This document shows positions 49,671-62,297 of a stretch of 64,000 nt of DNA, one piece after another. The translations under genes and the position numbers were made by a program. This DNA is from Camarhynchus parvulus (lineage: Eukaryota; Chordata; Aves; Passeriformes; Thraupidae): positions 87,006,546 through 87,070,545 of the forward strand of contig NC_044573.1 in assembly GCF_901933205.1 (NCBI RefSeq), given 5' to 3'. How positions within the stretch are numbered: the first letter of the stretch is position 1; every line of letters starts with the position of its first letter. Below the pieces are notes generated by a model. It saw nothing but the letters and a program-made list of their open reading frames with translations. It was not told the DNA's origin and searched no databases.

Positions 49671-52639
49671 ATTGGGCACTGCCTACAAAAATAGATTTGT
49701 TTTCTCTTTGATGCAATTCCTTCCATGTTAGAAATTATTAGTCTTTGCATGAATTTGTGTTTGCTTGATGCAGGGTCACCCTGGTGTAAGACTTGTGGAC
49801 TTAGCAGTACATGGCCTACAAGTCTTCCTCAACCGTATGCTTTTATTTTTCCACTTGCTAAAAATGTTGATAGGCCATCCATGTGGACTGTGCCTAACAT
49901 ACTACATATAGGTATTCCAAAGTCTATCTTTCTGAATCATAAGCCACTCTGAAACACATCAGATTTGTCTGCTGACTTGGATACACCAAAATTTTCACAT
50001 GCATATAAATGCAAAAATAAGTGTTTCCTGCTTTTGAGACACTTACTTTCATTCAACTCCATTCTTTTCCGGTATCTGCTGTGGAGTCAGTCAGCAGTTT
50101 CCACCCCTGTGTTACATACCTGCCTTTGTCCTTGGATTCTCTTCTGTGCAAGTTGTTCCTGCTGTACCTACTTATTCTTGCAGGCAAGAGCCAGGGATTT
50201 CAGGCAGTTTACTATTAAGGTCTTAAAGATGACAAACAGTACACAGCTCTGGCATAAGCAACCTTAAAAGCAAAATTATCCTTCCTGGTCTAGAAAAGTT
50301 GGTCCGAATCATCTCTTCTTCCTATAAATCTGCCTTTGATGAAGAGAATCTTTCATTGTTTCCAAGTGACTAATTAACAAATGCCAACAACGTTCTATAC
50401 TTTAAGAAATGCTTTTGTTATAGATTAAAGTTTACAGCCTGTAAATGTTCATTTATATTGTGGGGTTTTATACATTGTCGAGCATTTTTCAATATATAAA
50501 CTCTCAGGAAGAGGGGTTTAGTATTAAAAATGTATACAGGACTCTTGAGGAAACCCAAGTGAATCAGTGGGAAGGCAGACTGACTCACAACATCACTCCA
50601 TTCCCAAACTAAGACACGCCACCAAAATGTACTGTTAAAGGTGGCAAACTCCCCAAAATATTATCTAGAATTGTTATCTAGATTAGGTGAAATCTCATAC
50701 ATTGACTCTTTGATAAGCAGTCAGTTATTTTAATATTTCTTGAAAGAAATCACAGGAAGAGCCCTTAGAAGTATTAATGCTCAATCTAGTTTACTGTGGC
50801 ATGAGGAGCATTTTTAAGCAGGAGTAATTTGAAAGGACAATTTTAGTGCATTTAAAAAAATGTTTTTGTCCCTTTGCCTTCCCCTTTTCCCCCCCTGCAT
50901 TTGAGGTATCCCTTTCCCTTGTTCTCAGGTGTGAGATAATAATTTCAGGTATTGAAAGAATTGTTAACCTTGTAGTAGTAACTCATACAACTGAGACTTT
51001 TAAATAAAATAATTGATACTTATCACACTGCTGTGCATTGTTTGTTTTTGTGCAGTCACTAAATATGCACACGAATAATTAAGTGCTTCTACTTACAAAG
51101 AAATTTAAAATAAAAAGTATAACATTAATATTAATTCAAGTAGCCTAAACATTCACTAAATATTAAGGGATCCCATGAGAACCCACATATTGAAGCTGTT
51201 AATACTCTTTTAAATAAAAATGTGTTTCTCAAACAGCAAGTCTCTGAAATTCATCATAGAGAAAGCCAGAGGCTAGAGAAGTACCTTTGATTTTTCTCAT
51301 GAATTTCCATTGTGGTATAGCAGAGTCGTAGGCCGTCAGAAATCCTGGCATTTCCTTTCTGAATTGCTTTCCTCAGAAAAAGCTTGGCAGCTTCTCAACA
51401 TGACAACTGAATATGAACATTCTGAAGAGCTAAATACAAATATTAGAATCTTGCTGCCCAAACAGCTGCAGCCCACATGGCTCCGGGAATACAGCAGCGA
51501 TACCAATGGCAAGAGAAGAAAGGGCAGAGGAAGGTCTCTGATGCGTTCCCTCCATCTTGCCAAGGATTTTCTGTGCTGCCTTATGTCCTTTTCTGTAGGA
51601 CCTCTGCCTGTTTCTGTTTTCAGTGACAGAACACAACTTGCTTGCTAAATACCAAAAGCATTTTAGTTGTTGATGGGAGCACTGCAAGCAGGGAGGAAAG
51701 TGTTAAAATTGAGCATTGTGAACACTTGTTTTAATCATACATGACAGATTTTTGCAGATTTAGGTATATATTTTCTTGTCTATGGTGTCCCAGCACTGCG
51801 CAGCAGCTGTTTCTTTGCAGATCCTTCATTCCAAGGATTAGGTTTATAAATGCTCTTTGGAAGGTCCCCATGAAGAATCCCTGGAATATCCCCTTTCATC
51901 TTCTCATTGCCATGACTTGCTGACACTCAGTTCTGCCTGTGTGGAAGTAAAGCATCAGAGGAATTACTGCTTCTGCTGCTGGCTAGAGTGAGGAGGTGTC
52001 TCCTGTAATTTGGTCAGCTCACGATGAGTTCTTACTAATCCTTCAGCCAGAATAACAACTACCAAACTCATAGATAAAGATCACATTTAAAGAATTAAGG
52101 TAGTTCACTCCCATTGGTTTTGCAAGGTAAAATTTGTGTGAAATTCAGTTGTGTGGATTTCAAGAGGTGACAGAGAAGGCGTCCCTTTAAGGTGGTGTAT
52201 ATATGACTTACTAGCTTGGCCTGCAATAGCTTTCTGAAAGGTAATGTAGAAGGCTTCTACACATTCACTTTTCAGAGAAAACAGACTTATTTCTGTTTCA
52301 GAGAACTTTTGTTTTGGTTTTGGTTTCGCCTGTCAAAGATCTAATGCTGGTCTTCTGATCTGCTTTTTTCAGACATACTAAGCTACACAAAAGTTCCCAA
52401 ATTGAGCAAAAGGCAGAATTCTCATGCAGTTTTAAGAAGATTCTTCATTGTAAAAATTTGAGCTTCCCAGTGTTTTTCAAAGTAAAATTGCATCCTTTCT
52501 CAGAGCTCCTGTTTTTATTGTCATATTACTCTTCGCTGATAGAATCAGAACATTTTCCCCTGTTACTGGTAGCTAGAAAGTTCCCCTACTGCACATCTTT
52601 TGTGTGTGTTCCTTGGACAGAACAGATACCATATGGACT

Positions 52640-53031
52640 ACACAGGTTAAAAGGGTGCTGGGGTTGTTTAGCCTGGAGAAAAGGAGACTCAGAGGTGACC
52701 TTATCACTCTCTACAACTCCCTGAAAGGTGGCTGTAGTCAGCTGAGGGTTGGTCTCTTTCTCCAGGCAGCAACTGACAGAATCAGAGGACACAGCCTTAA
52801 GCTGCACCAAGGCAAATATAGGTTGGATATTAGGAAAAGGTTCTTTACAGAAGGAGTGGTAAATTACTGGAATTGTCTGCCTGGGGAGGTGGTGGAGGCA
52901 CCACCCCTGGATGTGTTTAAAAAAAGACTGGATGTGGCACTTGGTGCCATGGTTTGGTCGAGGTGTTCGGGCATGGGTTGGACTCAATCTTTAAGGTCTC
53001 TTGCAACGTTGTCATTCTGTGAATTCTGTGA
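52640..53031 (+). mobile_element. CR1 LINE 3' end with terminal repeat
   Basis: The C-terminal end of CR1 ORF2 is still readable in one frame over about 100 codons, with [36 protein letters not shown] and [19 protein letters not shown]. The element ends with two ATTCTGTGA units (53014-53022 and 53023-53031), the typical CR1 3' terminal tandem, which fixes the orientation and the 3' boundary. It is heavily 5'-truncated, as expected for target-primed reverse transcription that stops early. The retained frame suggests it is younger than the other CR1 pieces here. It has no catalytic domain and cannot move itself. Confidence 0.92.
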
Positions 53032-55137
53032 AAACTGTTTGTATAGTTGCCTTATGTGGTTACCTACCTTCATAATTTTCTAATAGTTTGCATTGTTTTT
53101 TCTCATATTTCAGGAGATAGGTAAAAGTTTAGTTTATGTTTTCTGGACAGTGAACTTATTTATATGATTCTGTGTTGATGTTGAGCTTTTCTCATGTCCT
53201 GTTGCAGGGAAAAACTTTTAAGGTTATTGAAGATTGCTCATGTACATGTTGGAAGTTAGTTTTTATTCCACTTAAACTTAGTTTTTACTTTAAAATTCTT
53301 AGATTTTGTAGGTGATACGTGGCATGATAAAATGAGGCTTGGTGATCAGAACAGAAGGTGTACTTGGTTCTGAGAGCATGTGTTTTTCTATCCTCAGAAT
53401 AAATGGTAGAACTGATTTGGAGCAGGAGGAGGAAAAGAGGATAAGTGGGGGTTAGGAGAGCTGATTCTGAGGTGGTGTAGCTGCTTGTAATAATGAAGTG
53501 CCAGACTTCACCCTGTAGTTAATTAAATTGGTTTTAAAGATTGCAATAATGGGAGAACATTTCCATGCACGTTGCATAGTTATGGTATATTGCTCCATGT
53601 CTGTAGAGCCAAATTAAATATATTAAATAAGATCCCAGGGGGTCAATTATGATGATAATACAAGTAGTGACAGTGCAACAAGTAGTGATATTAATTTCAT
53701 GAATGTTGCATAGGTATAAATCATCTCAGTATTTGTTCCATTATATTGCCACAGAAATTGTAGGAGAATGGATAATACTCAGATGGTTGATTACTATTTA
53801 TATTATTGTATTAGGCTGTATTTACAGAGCAAGGCTTCCCTCATTATATTGCACTTTGGCACTTTATTGCAAGAGTTCTCATTTGTTACTGTATTGTGAG
53901 ACCTCAGCAATTCATCCAGGACAAATGGTTTCAAAGTAGACATTGTAATAAAAGGATGTGTTGTATAATAAAAGCATTTCAGGGCTGTCTTCAATTTTGC
54001 AAAATAATACCAAATTAATGAACTTTTGTCTTAGAAGCACTCTGATGTGAGTTACAATGCCAGGAAGTAAGGATAACAGATGATTTATTAGGGAGCTGTT
54101 AATATGAATTGCAGGAAAAGTGAACTGGACCTAAACCCTCAACCATAAAAACCAACATAATATAATTGAGAAAAGAACCACAGTAATTTGTGGGACATAT
54201 TATATAGCTTACTAGAGGGAAGGTTGTTTGCATTGACCACCAAATTTGTCTTTTCTGATACCAGAAACTCAGCAGTCCATTTGTTGCCTGCCTCCTGTTC
54301 TAGCAGCATGGCACACAGCCCTGAATCCTCCTCCTGCACTGTTGGAATTGCCTGCTCTCTGAGAAGGGCCAGACTCAGATAACACTGAGCCTGTGCCTCA
54401 AGGAGATTCTCCCCAAAACAGAGATCTGCAAAAAGAGGACTGGAGTAACAGAGAAAGGTCAATGAAAATAGAATTAATAATTCTGTCAGAGATGTGGTTC
54501 TTTGTTCTTGGGGTGAGAAAGGGTGGTGACATTTAAAGCACTGCACAGCAGTATGGATTTTTGTCATGTAATGCCCAAAGTAAGCAGCATGTGGGTTACA
54601 AGAAATCAATACTCTTGCAGGATAGGGTGGGTCTTCAGCATTATTCTTTACTAGGTTATTGATATTGGTAGGTATCCCTAGTAAAGCCTTCCCTAAGCAA
54701 GCAGTTTTAGTAGAGGACTCCTGTATTTTTACTGTTTATAGCAAAGGAGTTGTTAAATGACACACACTGCAATATGTAACCTGGAGAATCATAATTTATA
54801 TTTGTGAAAGAAGTGGTAATGCTGAGATAATGAAACTGTCAAGGGTTCACAAAATAGACTTACTGGGTGCTAGCAGTAAAGGGCTTTTGTTACATTTATG
54901 CTTGAATTTCAGCACACACTTATTAAAAAGGTTGACTTTGATGTCCTAAAACTCAATGAAGATTAAAATCCACTTATTTTTTCTTATCAAAAATGGAAGA
55001 AGTAAAGCAGAAAAGCTTTATTTCTCAGCATTCTCTTTTATAGTCTCTGTTTGTTTTCTTTAGGCCTCACAGCAAAGTTTATAATTACTGCCAAACATGG
55101 CAAAATTTGCTTTCATTTTGAAAATGATGGGAACGAA

Positions 55138-55590
55138 GATCTCTGAATCATTGAGTTGCAGCCTTTGGTCAGTTGAAAGTCTCCAGCCCAGCCTCCTGCT
55201 TAGAGCATGGCTAGTGGTAATATCTGAAAAGGTTGCCCAGGGCTTTATCCAGCAGGGGCTTGAAAACCTCCAAGAATGCAAACTGGGCTGCTCTGGGCAA
55301 CCTGCTGTACTGCTGGGGTGTCCTTGTGGGAATAAGGGGCTTCCCTATATCCAAGCAGAACTGTTCACATTTCGGTGTGACCATTGTCTTTTGTCCTGCC
55401 ACCACTGCAAAGAACCTGAACTTGTCCCTTGAGAGCTTCCCTGTAAAGTACCAGGAACTGCTGTAAGATTCCCTGAAGCCATCTTTGCTCCAGGCTGAGC
55501 AACCCAGCTCCTTCATGTGGTCTGCACAGGGCAAGTGCCCTCTTGGTGGCCCTCCCCTGGACACGCTCAGGAGATGTTTACTGATAAGTG
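55138..55590 (-). mobile_element. CR1 LINE 3' fragment
   Basis: Reverse-complement CR1 phrases run through this interval: 'agtctccagcccagcctcct', 'aaaggttgcccagggcttta', 'agcaggggcttgaaaacctc', 'ctgctctgggcaacctgctg', 'ctccaggctgagcaacccag', 'ctcttggtggccctcccctg' and 'gacacgctc'. The element is on the minus strand, antisense to FAM83B, and is 5'-truncated. The 3' terminal ATTCTRTG repeat is eroded. Confidence 0.88.
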
Positions 55591-57351
55591 TAGCTGTTGG
55601 GATTGGCAATTTCTTTCTGGATAAGCCTCTGAGTTAGTTTCTGAAGGTGAGAACCATCTAAGCAAATGCAACACACATGGATGGGCCCAAACTAGCAATA
55701 ACTTACCCTGTAGCATAACAGGTGCCACAGAACTGAACATTGGCCTCCATTTACTGTCATGTTATGCACTCGGTTGCCATGTTACCATGTACATAATCTC
55801 CTTTTTATCAAGGATATGCAAGATATTCCAGCTGTAGCTTTTTGTTTTAACCAACAAACAAATATGTATGTGTCTTTCGTGAACCTTGTCACTGGTACTT
55901 TTTGTAGGAGTCAGTCACTTACTGAAATTGAAGATTAAGAAATTTAAAGAATGAAAAGAATACTCTATTTGTACAGAGTGATGATAGTTTAGAGATACTG
56001 AGCTTTAAAATGGTACTTTCCTCACTAACATGCAAATTAAATAAATCAGCTTTCTGAAAAAGATAGTTTAGAATATTTGCATAAAAATAGTCCTATTCAA
56101 CAAAATTATACTTTCCTCTCTGTATTTACATGTTTTTAAATGCCAAAGAAGGGTGTGTAGTTTACTTTTCTGTTGCAAAGCATAGTCTTAGTGTCAAGAC
56201 AGTAAGAAGGACAATAGCATATGGCTCTACTGCTGCCTTCAGTTAATTTGAGCATTTTGTCAGATTCCTTAGGAGTAATTTTGTGCTTATTGACTGTGGC
56301 AGATTTTCTTGTTCTGTAAGGATGTCATTGAAACCAAATTTTAAGCTTAAAAAATAATCACCACTTAAAAAAAAAAAAGAATGGGTAGATAAGATAAAAA
56401 TACTAGCAGTGACAATCAAAGATAATTTTGGGAGAAGAACTCTGGCATAAAAACTGGTTTCTGCATTGTCTTCACTTTTAGTTGATCATTGAAATGTGCT
56501 CTTCTGTCCAATACCCACCCAGGTGGTGATAGTTCCCTCTTGCTGTGCATAATTTCAGTGCTGTGTCATGTTATGCACAGCGTCTGCTCTACCAACTATT
56601 TTCTCCTTCCTGTAACATGCTTGCTTAGCTGTTCCCAAATGAGGGTCATTTTTGGTCAGGGTGATAATCAGTTTGACAAGGTTTGGAAAGTTCTCACAGA
56701 ATTCTGGTGCTTTCATTAAAAAACTGCTGTACCCATCCAGTTTTCCCAGGATGGTTGGAAGGCCGCTGTATTTGCTTCAAAAGCATGAGTGGTTTCTTTT
56801 AAAAAGATCTTTGCATTGTGGAAAACAATTATGCTTTAGGAAAAAAAAAAGGCAGTTTGTAAGGAAACCTTCCTGTATGACATAACAGCTTTCTGCCTTG
56901 AGGAGGTTTTCTTGACTCAGGATAGTATTGTTATGCGTAAAAGAAACAGGATGTACGGAACAGACAATTTTCTGATGTATTTCTGCAGTTTGAATTATAT
57001 CAGTTTTTCTTCCTTGCTGGAAGCCATTGTTGTGTTCTTGTAAGTACCAGGGTGGAAATTAGCTCTGCAATTGCAAAAACAAAAGTAAAAACACAGCAGT
57101 GAAATCTTTTCTTCCAAAGTGATGCAGCAAGTAACTAATCCTGCAGCTGTTTTTGCAGCTTTAATTAAAGGTTGGTACATATTATAGAATACCTCACTGC
57201 AGTAATTTCCTAACCTTGGTCTCCTTAATTAATCAAAACTTGGAACCTTGAATACCATATTTGCTTTGTCTTTTCCCATGTGCAATACTCTGTTCTGCTG
57301 CAAAATATAGAAACTGGGGAAGTGTACTCATTACCCCTATTAAAAGGAGAG

Positions 57352-57365
57352 GAAAAAAAAAAAAA
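57352..57365. repeat. Poly(A) tract
   Basis: A run of A of about 14 bases inside an A/G-rich patch, with no adjacent element recognised. Confidence 0.85.
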
Positions 57366-59267
57366 GGAAGTTTAATACATTTAAAGGCCAGACTGTTCCA
57401 TGACCTTTATGGAATCCACTCTTTCTGGATCAAAATCTATAGTTTATGGTCAAACATCTGTTTCGGTTTATGGAAATCAGTATGCAGAAATTACCTTATC
57501 ACTGTTAATGACTTTTTAAATATTGTATGTATCATATGTGTATTATATGTATTGTTCAAATTCGGCACTCTTCTCCAGCAGCTAAACCTAATTATGTTTG
57601 TGTTTAATAGAGTGTTGAGTGTTGCTAAGAGTAAGTGGGTAGCCTAATGAGGAAATTCAACAAGAGTCACCTCTGGTTTGTAGGAAATGCACAAATGGAT
57701 GTACTTGTATCAGTGTACAACACTAATAAATCCATTCAGGATTTTTTTTCCTACATTTAAATTGATCCTAGAATGCACTGAACACCCATTTCTTGAAGAT
57801 CTGAAGATCTTGAAGATCTCCCGGTTTCTTATAGGAAGAAATTAGGGAGTTCAGAGGAAGGGGTAAACAAGTAATGAAACAGACTCAAATTTGAGAACAG
57901 GTGATTTTTTGGTCTTTATCTACCACACTTGATCTGTCTTGGCAGTTTTCTTCTCAGACACAAGTGAAACAAGACAGATGAATAAATTGGGTTGCCTTGT
58001 TCAGTTAACACTGTGTATCTCAGAAACAAGACCAAACAGAAGGTGCAGTCTGAAAGTGATGAGATCCTTGGAATCAAGATAAACATTCATGTTTTCAGTC
58101 CTCAGATAAAGAAACATATTCTGTACTGGAGAAAAACACGTTTAGGTTTTAGTTTCAAAAAGTCAATAAAGGAAATGAGGTAGTGCATTGGCATGTTACC
58201 TAAGATTTTCAAAAGAATGGGATTCTTTTATGCTATTTAGTTCCTCTTTGACTGGTGGATTTGTGAAGACTCTTTGTTGCCAGGTGACATGTAATGAAGA
58301 GGCCAAGTTCGTTCCTTTTCTCTTATTCGGGAGTTGTCTTTTTACTTTTCTAGTTGTTTTCATTGTTATTTTACTTTTACTTTATGTAAGTCTTCTCTCA
58401 TTTATATTTCTAGTGATTTAATTACATGTTCAGCATAAATGAAGCTTTTAGTTCTAAGCAGGTGGGATTCAAAAAAGGTAATTTGTACAACTGACTGGAG
58501 ATATAACTTTTACCTGGTTGTATGCAACAGCATTTACCTGTGTGAGGTAAATATTTCAGTTCTAGAATAAGATGAGTACTTGCAACTTAACAATTACACC
58601 TTTAAAGTTCATGTATAGGTAGTTTAAAGATTAGTGAAAATGGTAAAATCTGCTGTGATACCTGTGAAAGGTTTTATTTGGTTTAAATTTGCACCTAAGA
58701 CATCTCATTGGAACTTTTCATGAAAATACTAGTAGATAAAAATAATACCTTTACAAGTTACACAAACCCTGGTTGTTCCTCTTATTTCCTTTCATGTTTC
58801 AACAGTAGTTCTTCCCAAATTACTAATGGTATGTCAACAGTACGACATTTCTGTATACATATATATAGCCAAAATACCACTAGAGGGACATTGCTTTTCC
58901 AAATCAGACACACTTGCTTTATCCCTGTGGATTGAAGGGTGTTGGTAGCTGGTGTTCAGCATGCTGATCTTCTTGAGCCAAGCTCTCACAAGCTGAGGAT
59001 GTTTTGTCTCAGTAAGAGTGCCTCCAGCTCTTCAGTGTCTTATTAGCTGCTTCAAGCTCTTGAGCCATTAGCTTTAGAGAAAACGATGAAAGACTGAGAA
59101 GCCTTGTGTACAAAAATTTTATCTGATTTTTTTTTTTAATGCGTAATGAAATTGTATTTTGAAGGTTTTTCCGCAGCATTTGTCTTGCTGTTTTTCCCTC
59201 CCTTTCTGGGAGGGGACCCTTACTGAGTTTCCTTTTCCCTCATAAAACCAGTCACTACACACACCCA

Positions 59268-59901
59268 TGTCATGGTTTAACCCCAGCCAGCAACCAAGTT
59301 CCACACACCCACTTGCTCATTCACCCCTTTAGTGGTATGGAGGAGAGAATTGGAAAGAAGTAAACCCTTGTGGGTAGAGATAAGAACAGATTAATAATTG
59401 AATAAGTAAATTTACTATAGTAAAGTACATTTTTACTCAGAAAGTAAAATATTTAATAATAAAATGATACTATTGATATTTATAACAATAATTGTAAGTG
59501 AAAGGATAAGAGAAAGGGAGAGGTAAAACCCAATAAAACAAGTGATGCATGTTACAGTTGCTCACCACTCACTGACCAATGCCCAGAGAGTCCCTGAGCA
59601 GTGATTGGCCCCTCCCAGCCAATTCCCCTCAGTTTATACACTGATCATGACATTCTGCAGTGTGGGATATCCCTTTGGCCAGTTTGGGTCAGCTGTCCTG
59701 ATTGTGCTTCCTCCCGGTTTCTTATGCACCTGCTCACTGGCAGAGCATGGAACACTGAAAAGTCCTTCACTTGGGGTAAACGCTACTTAGCAGCAGCCAC
59801 ATCAGTTTGTTATTAACATTATTCTTGTGCTAAATCCCAACCACAGCATGGTACCATGTATTAGGAACAAAATCAACTTGATTCCAGACAAAACCAAGAC
59901 A
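59268..59901 (-). mobile_element. ERVL-like avian solo LTR with 5-bp target duplication
   Basis: A 634-bp LTR bounded by TGTCATGG at the left and AGACA at the right, so the ends form the TGTC...GACA inverted termini typical of LTRs. It is flanked by the direct repeat ACCCA (59263-59267 and 59902-59906), a 5-bp target-site duplication, the length characteristic of ERVL-type elements. The interior matches a common avian LTR family by recognition ('catggtttaaccccagccag', 'ggccagtttgggtcagctgt', 'ctacttagcagcagccac'). On the minus strand a TATA-like 'tataaactgagg' motif (complement of about 59626-59640) lies where the LTR promoter should be, so the element is antisense to FAM83B. No gag, pol or env sequence is present: it is a solo LTR left by recombination between two LTRs. 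Confidence 0.9.
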
Positions 59902-60146
59902 ACCCACAATTCATTTTGCTGGACTTTGGTACTTGTGACAAACGTCACCCAGGTGCTCACTTGATTTGTCAAAAAGAAGATCCAGTGGTCCTGAAAACTT
60001 TCAGGTTAAGTGGAACAACATAGAAAATAGAACATTTAAATGTGTAAAAAATATTAGTGTATTAGCTGCTCAGTGCAGGCTTCAGTGAAGAATTCTATAT
60101 ATGAGTTATACAGTACAATAATTTGTGTCTTTCCTGTTTGATTCAG

Positions 60147-60311
60147 GTCATTGCCATTGTTATGGATATGTTTACAGATGTGGATATTTTTAGAGAAATC
60201 GTGGAAGCATCTGCAAGAGGGATTGCAGTGTATATCCTGCTTGATGAATCGAACTTCAGTCACTTTCTGAAGATGACAGAGAAACAAGGCTGTCAAGTTC
60301 AGAGGCTCAGG
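60147..60311 (+). CDS. FAM83B: FAM83B coding exon 3 (codons 149-203), DUF1669 core
   Basis: This exon continues the DUF1669 domain of FAM83B in frame from exon 2. Its 55 codons read [18 protein letters not shown] at the start (149-166), a hydrophobic strand followed by an acidic turn, then YILLDES (177-183) and a final [13 protein letters not shown] (191-203), all strongly matching vertebrate FAM83B. The acceptor is 'tttcctgtttgattcag' ending at 60146; the donor is AGG|GTAAGG at 60312. Both junctions are phase 0 and the length, 165 bases, is a multiple of three, so skipping this exon would keep the frame while removing part of the PLD-like fold. The expected next residues, which carry the family's HxK-like motif, are in exon 4, which I cannot find before the window ends. 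Confidence 0.95.
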
Positions 60312-60590
60312 GTAAGGCATACTGTCTTCCTTTGCATGTATATTCACTGCTTATTCCTCCACAGCCCACTGAAAAGTGATTATTATTGGAAGAGTGGTTA
60401 TTAAATACTGATTTTTCAAATTAAAAAGCAGGTGTAAATAGGTAAGCTCTCAGCAGAACTTTCTCTAGAGATATATATATTTTTTAAAAGCATCTTTTTC
60501 AGGTGTCAAAACAAGAGCATTTCATAGAATGTCATAACTTCCATATATATTTTATAAAATATTTTTCCATTATTTTGTATTTAGGAATAC

Positions 60591-60724
60591 TGAAAAACTA
60601 AGCTTCTTTTTATCCGTTCTCCTATAGTTGCCTGCAAATAAAGTCATAAGACTTTATTTGAAAAACTAAGCTTCTTTTTATCCTTTCTCCTATAGTTGTC
60701 TGCAGATAAAGTCATAAGACTTAG
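60591..60724. repeat. Tandem duplication, 68-bp period
   Basis: The unit beginning 'tgaaaaactaagcttcttt' occurs at 60591-60658 and again at 60659-60724 with only about three internal differences. It lies 280 bases after the exon 3 donor. Each copy carries a pyrimidine-rich stretch followed by 'ctatag', weakly acceptor-like. Confidence 0.95.
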
Positions 60725-61930
60725 ATAAATTTGTGTACTTCATTTCATGATTTCTTAAGGTTCTGCATTAAAATACTTCAGGAGGCCCAAGATTCTATTT
60801 TTATAGTGTTTTCCTGAAAATCGATATTTCCATGTCTGTGCTTTGTCCTATTCCTTTTACACATTAAATATGTAATTTTATCCTGTAAGAGAGATAACAA
60901 GATGGCATTTACATTTTGATGAGATGTCCTACACTGCCTAAATGTTTATCAGGGATCAGAATATAAACCATGAGCTGCACTGAACTGACATAAGCGCTTC
61001 ATAAATACTTGTAGGTTTACTGTACTGCAGACAGTACTAAAGAAGTTCCGAGGATGTTGTCAAAGTCTTTTTGCAAAGTTCTGAGCACTGCCTTGACTCG
61101 TAGTTCCATTTGAAATTGCTTGCCTCTGTAACTAGTTAAGCTTCATTCATGCCAGTCAAAAGTATTATAAAAGCTCTTTATAGCAGCACCTGTTCTAAGA
61201 GCCCAGTCCAGAAATCAGAGAGAGATGTGGTGTATTTGTGAGGATAAAGAGGTCTCTTTGGTAGATGTTTGGAGCAAAATCTATTTTATACCCTTTTTTA
61301 TTCTGTAGGGTTGACTTACATCCTCAGAAGTATTCCCATTCTACTTTCCATGCTTGTTTCTTTGTCTCTGGTTGCCTAATACACAGAGTGGTGGGAGCTT
61401 CTAAGGAAAAACCACCAAAACTGTGGTGTTTTATAAACACTGATAGTGATTGCCTTAATGAAGTCAGTATTTGGCAGTACTTCCATATTCTGGAACTTGA
61501 GATATCACCATTTGCTGATTGCTTGGGTTAATTATACAATAGATGTTGCCAAAAATTGTCTATGTCTATATATGGAATGAGGTTTTTCCTTCCAAAATAA
61601 AAAAAAATAATTAAGACTGTGTCTTTCAAGTGATGTCTCAAAAATGCCATATGCATTTTCAAAATATGAAAACTGTTTCCATGAACAGTTATTTCAAAAG
61701 CTTACCTTCTTTGGATTCAAGGTTGTCTTTTTAAGGCAGTTTTATAGACTTTTAGGTATTTATATTATGGTTGAAAATTTAATATACATAAATCAGAGTG
61801 GATTTTTTATGGATTAGTGGGGATTGGAGAGGTTTGTATGTAGCCTCTTCAGTGACACTGTGTTTTATAGATTTCTGGGTTTTGGTGGGAGAAATAAAAT
61901 ACATCTTTATTCTGCAAGGTTAACTTAGAA

Positions 61931-61979
61931 TTAGAATACTTTGAGTTTAGAATACATGCATTAGAATACTTTGAGTTTA
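61931..61979. repeat. Short tandem duplication, 30-bp period
   Basis: The 19-base segment 'ttagaatactttgagttta' is present identically at 61931-61949 and 61961-61979, separated by 11 bases. Confidence 0.92.
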
Positions 61980-62297
61980 ATCAGAAAATAAAAAATACAT
62001 GCCAAAGAGCTAAGCAATAATCCTGTTGTGTGCTGAGTTTCCGGTTTAGCTTGTAATAAAGCTGTTCAAATTAATGGTCTTCTCATCCATGGGCTACTCC
62101 CAGTGACTGTTGCTCTGAGAACAGCAGTTTACTACTCCTGCATATTAACTCCTATGCCTTTTTAGAGGATAAAAGGGAAATGCAGGTGACTATGAAAGAA
62201 CAGCCAGTATTTTGAAGATGTTTTCTCCCTTTCCCTTTTTCACATTACTCAAGGTTCAGAAAAAAGATAAACATCTTCCACTTTTTGTACTCTTGGC

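Larger units (their letters stand above)
29340..60146 (+). other. FAM83B: FAM83B intron 2 (about 30.8 kb)
   Basis: The donor is GTAAAC after codon 148 and the acceptor is 'tgtctttcctgtttgattcag', ending at 60146. The intron is AT-rich and holds the CR1 copies, CA repeats, polypurine tract and LTR listed separately. Elsewhere I recognise no gene. The longest frames (124 codons at 40450-40824 +, 156 codons at 54139-54609 -, 128 codons at 57261-57647 +) have no recognisable domain and no supporting signals. A GC-richer patch at about 43560-43950 is unexplained. Confidence 0.9.

Noticed and set aside
52604..53083. 159-codon + frame as a host gene
   Set aside because: It is the C-terminal part of CR1 ORF2 and ends at the CR1 terminal ATTCTGTGA repeats.
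54139..54609. 156-codon minus-strand open frame in intron 2
   Set aside because: No known family and no supporting signals; the overlapping + strand frame is equally meaningless.
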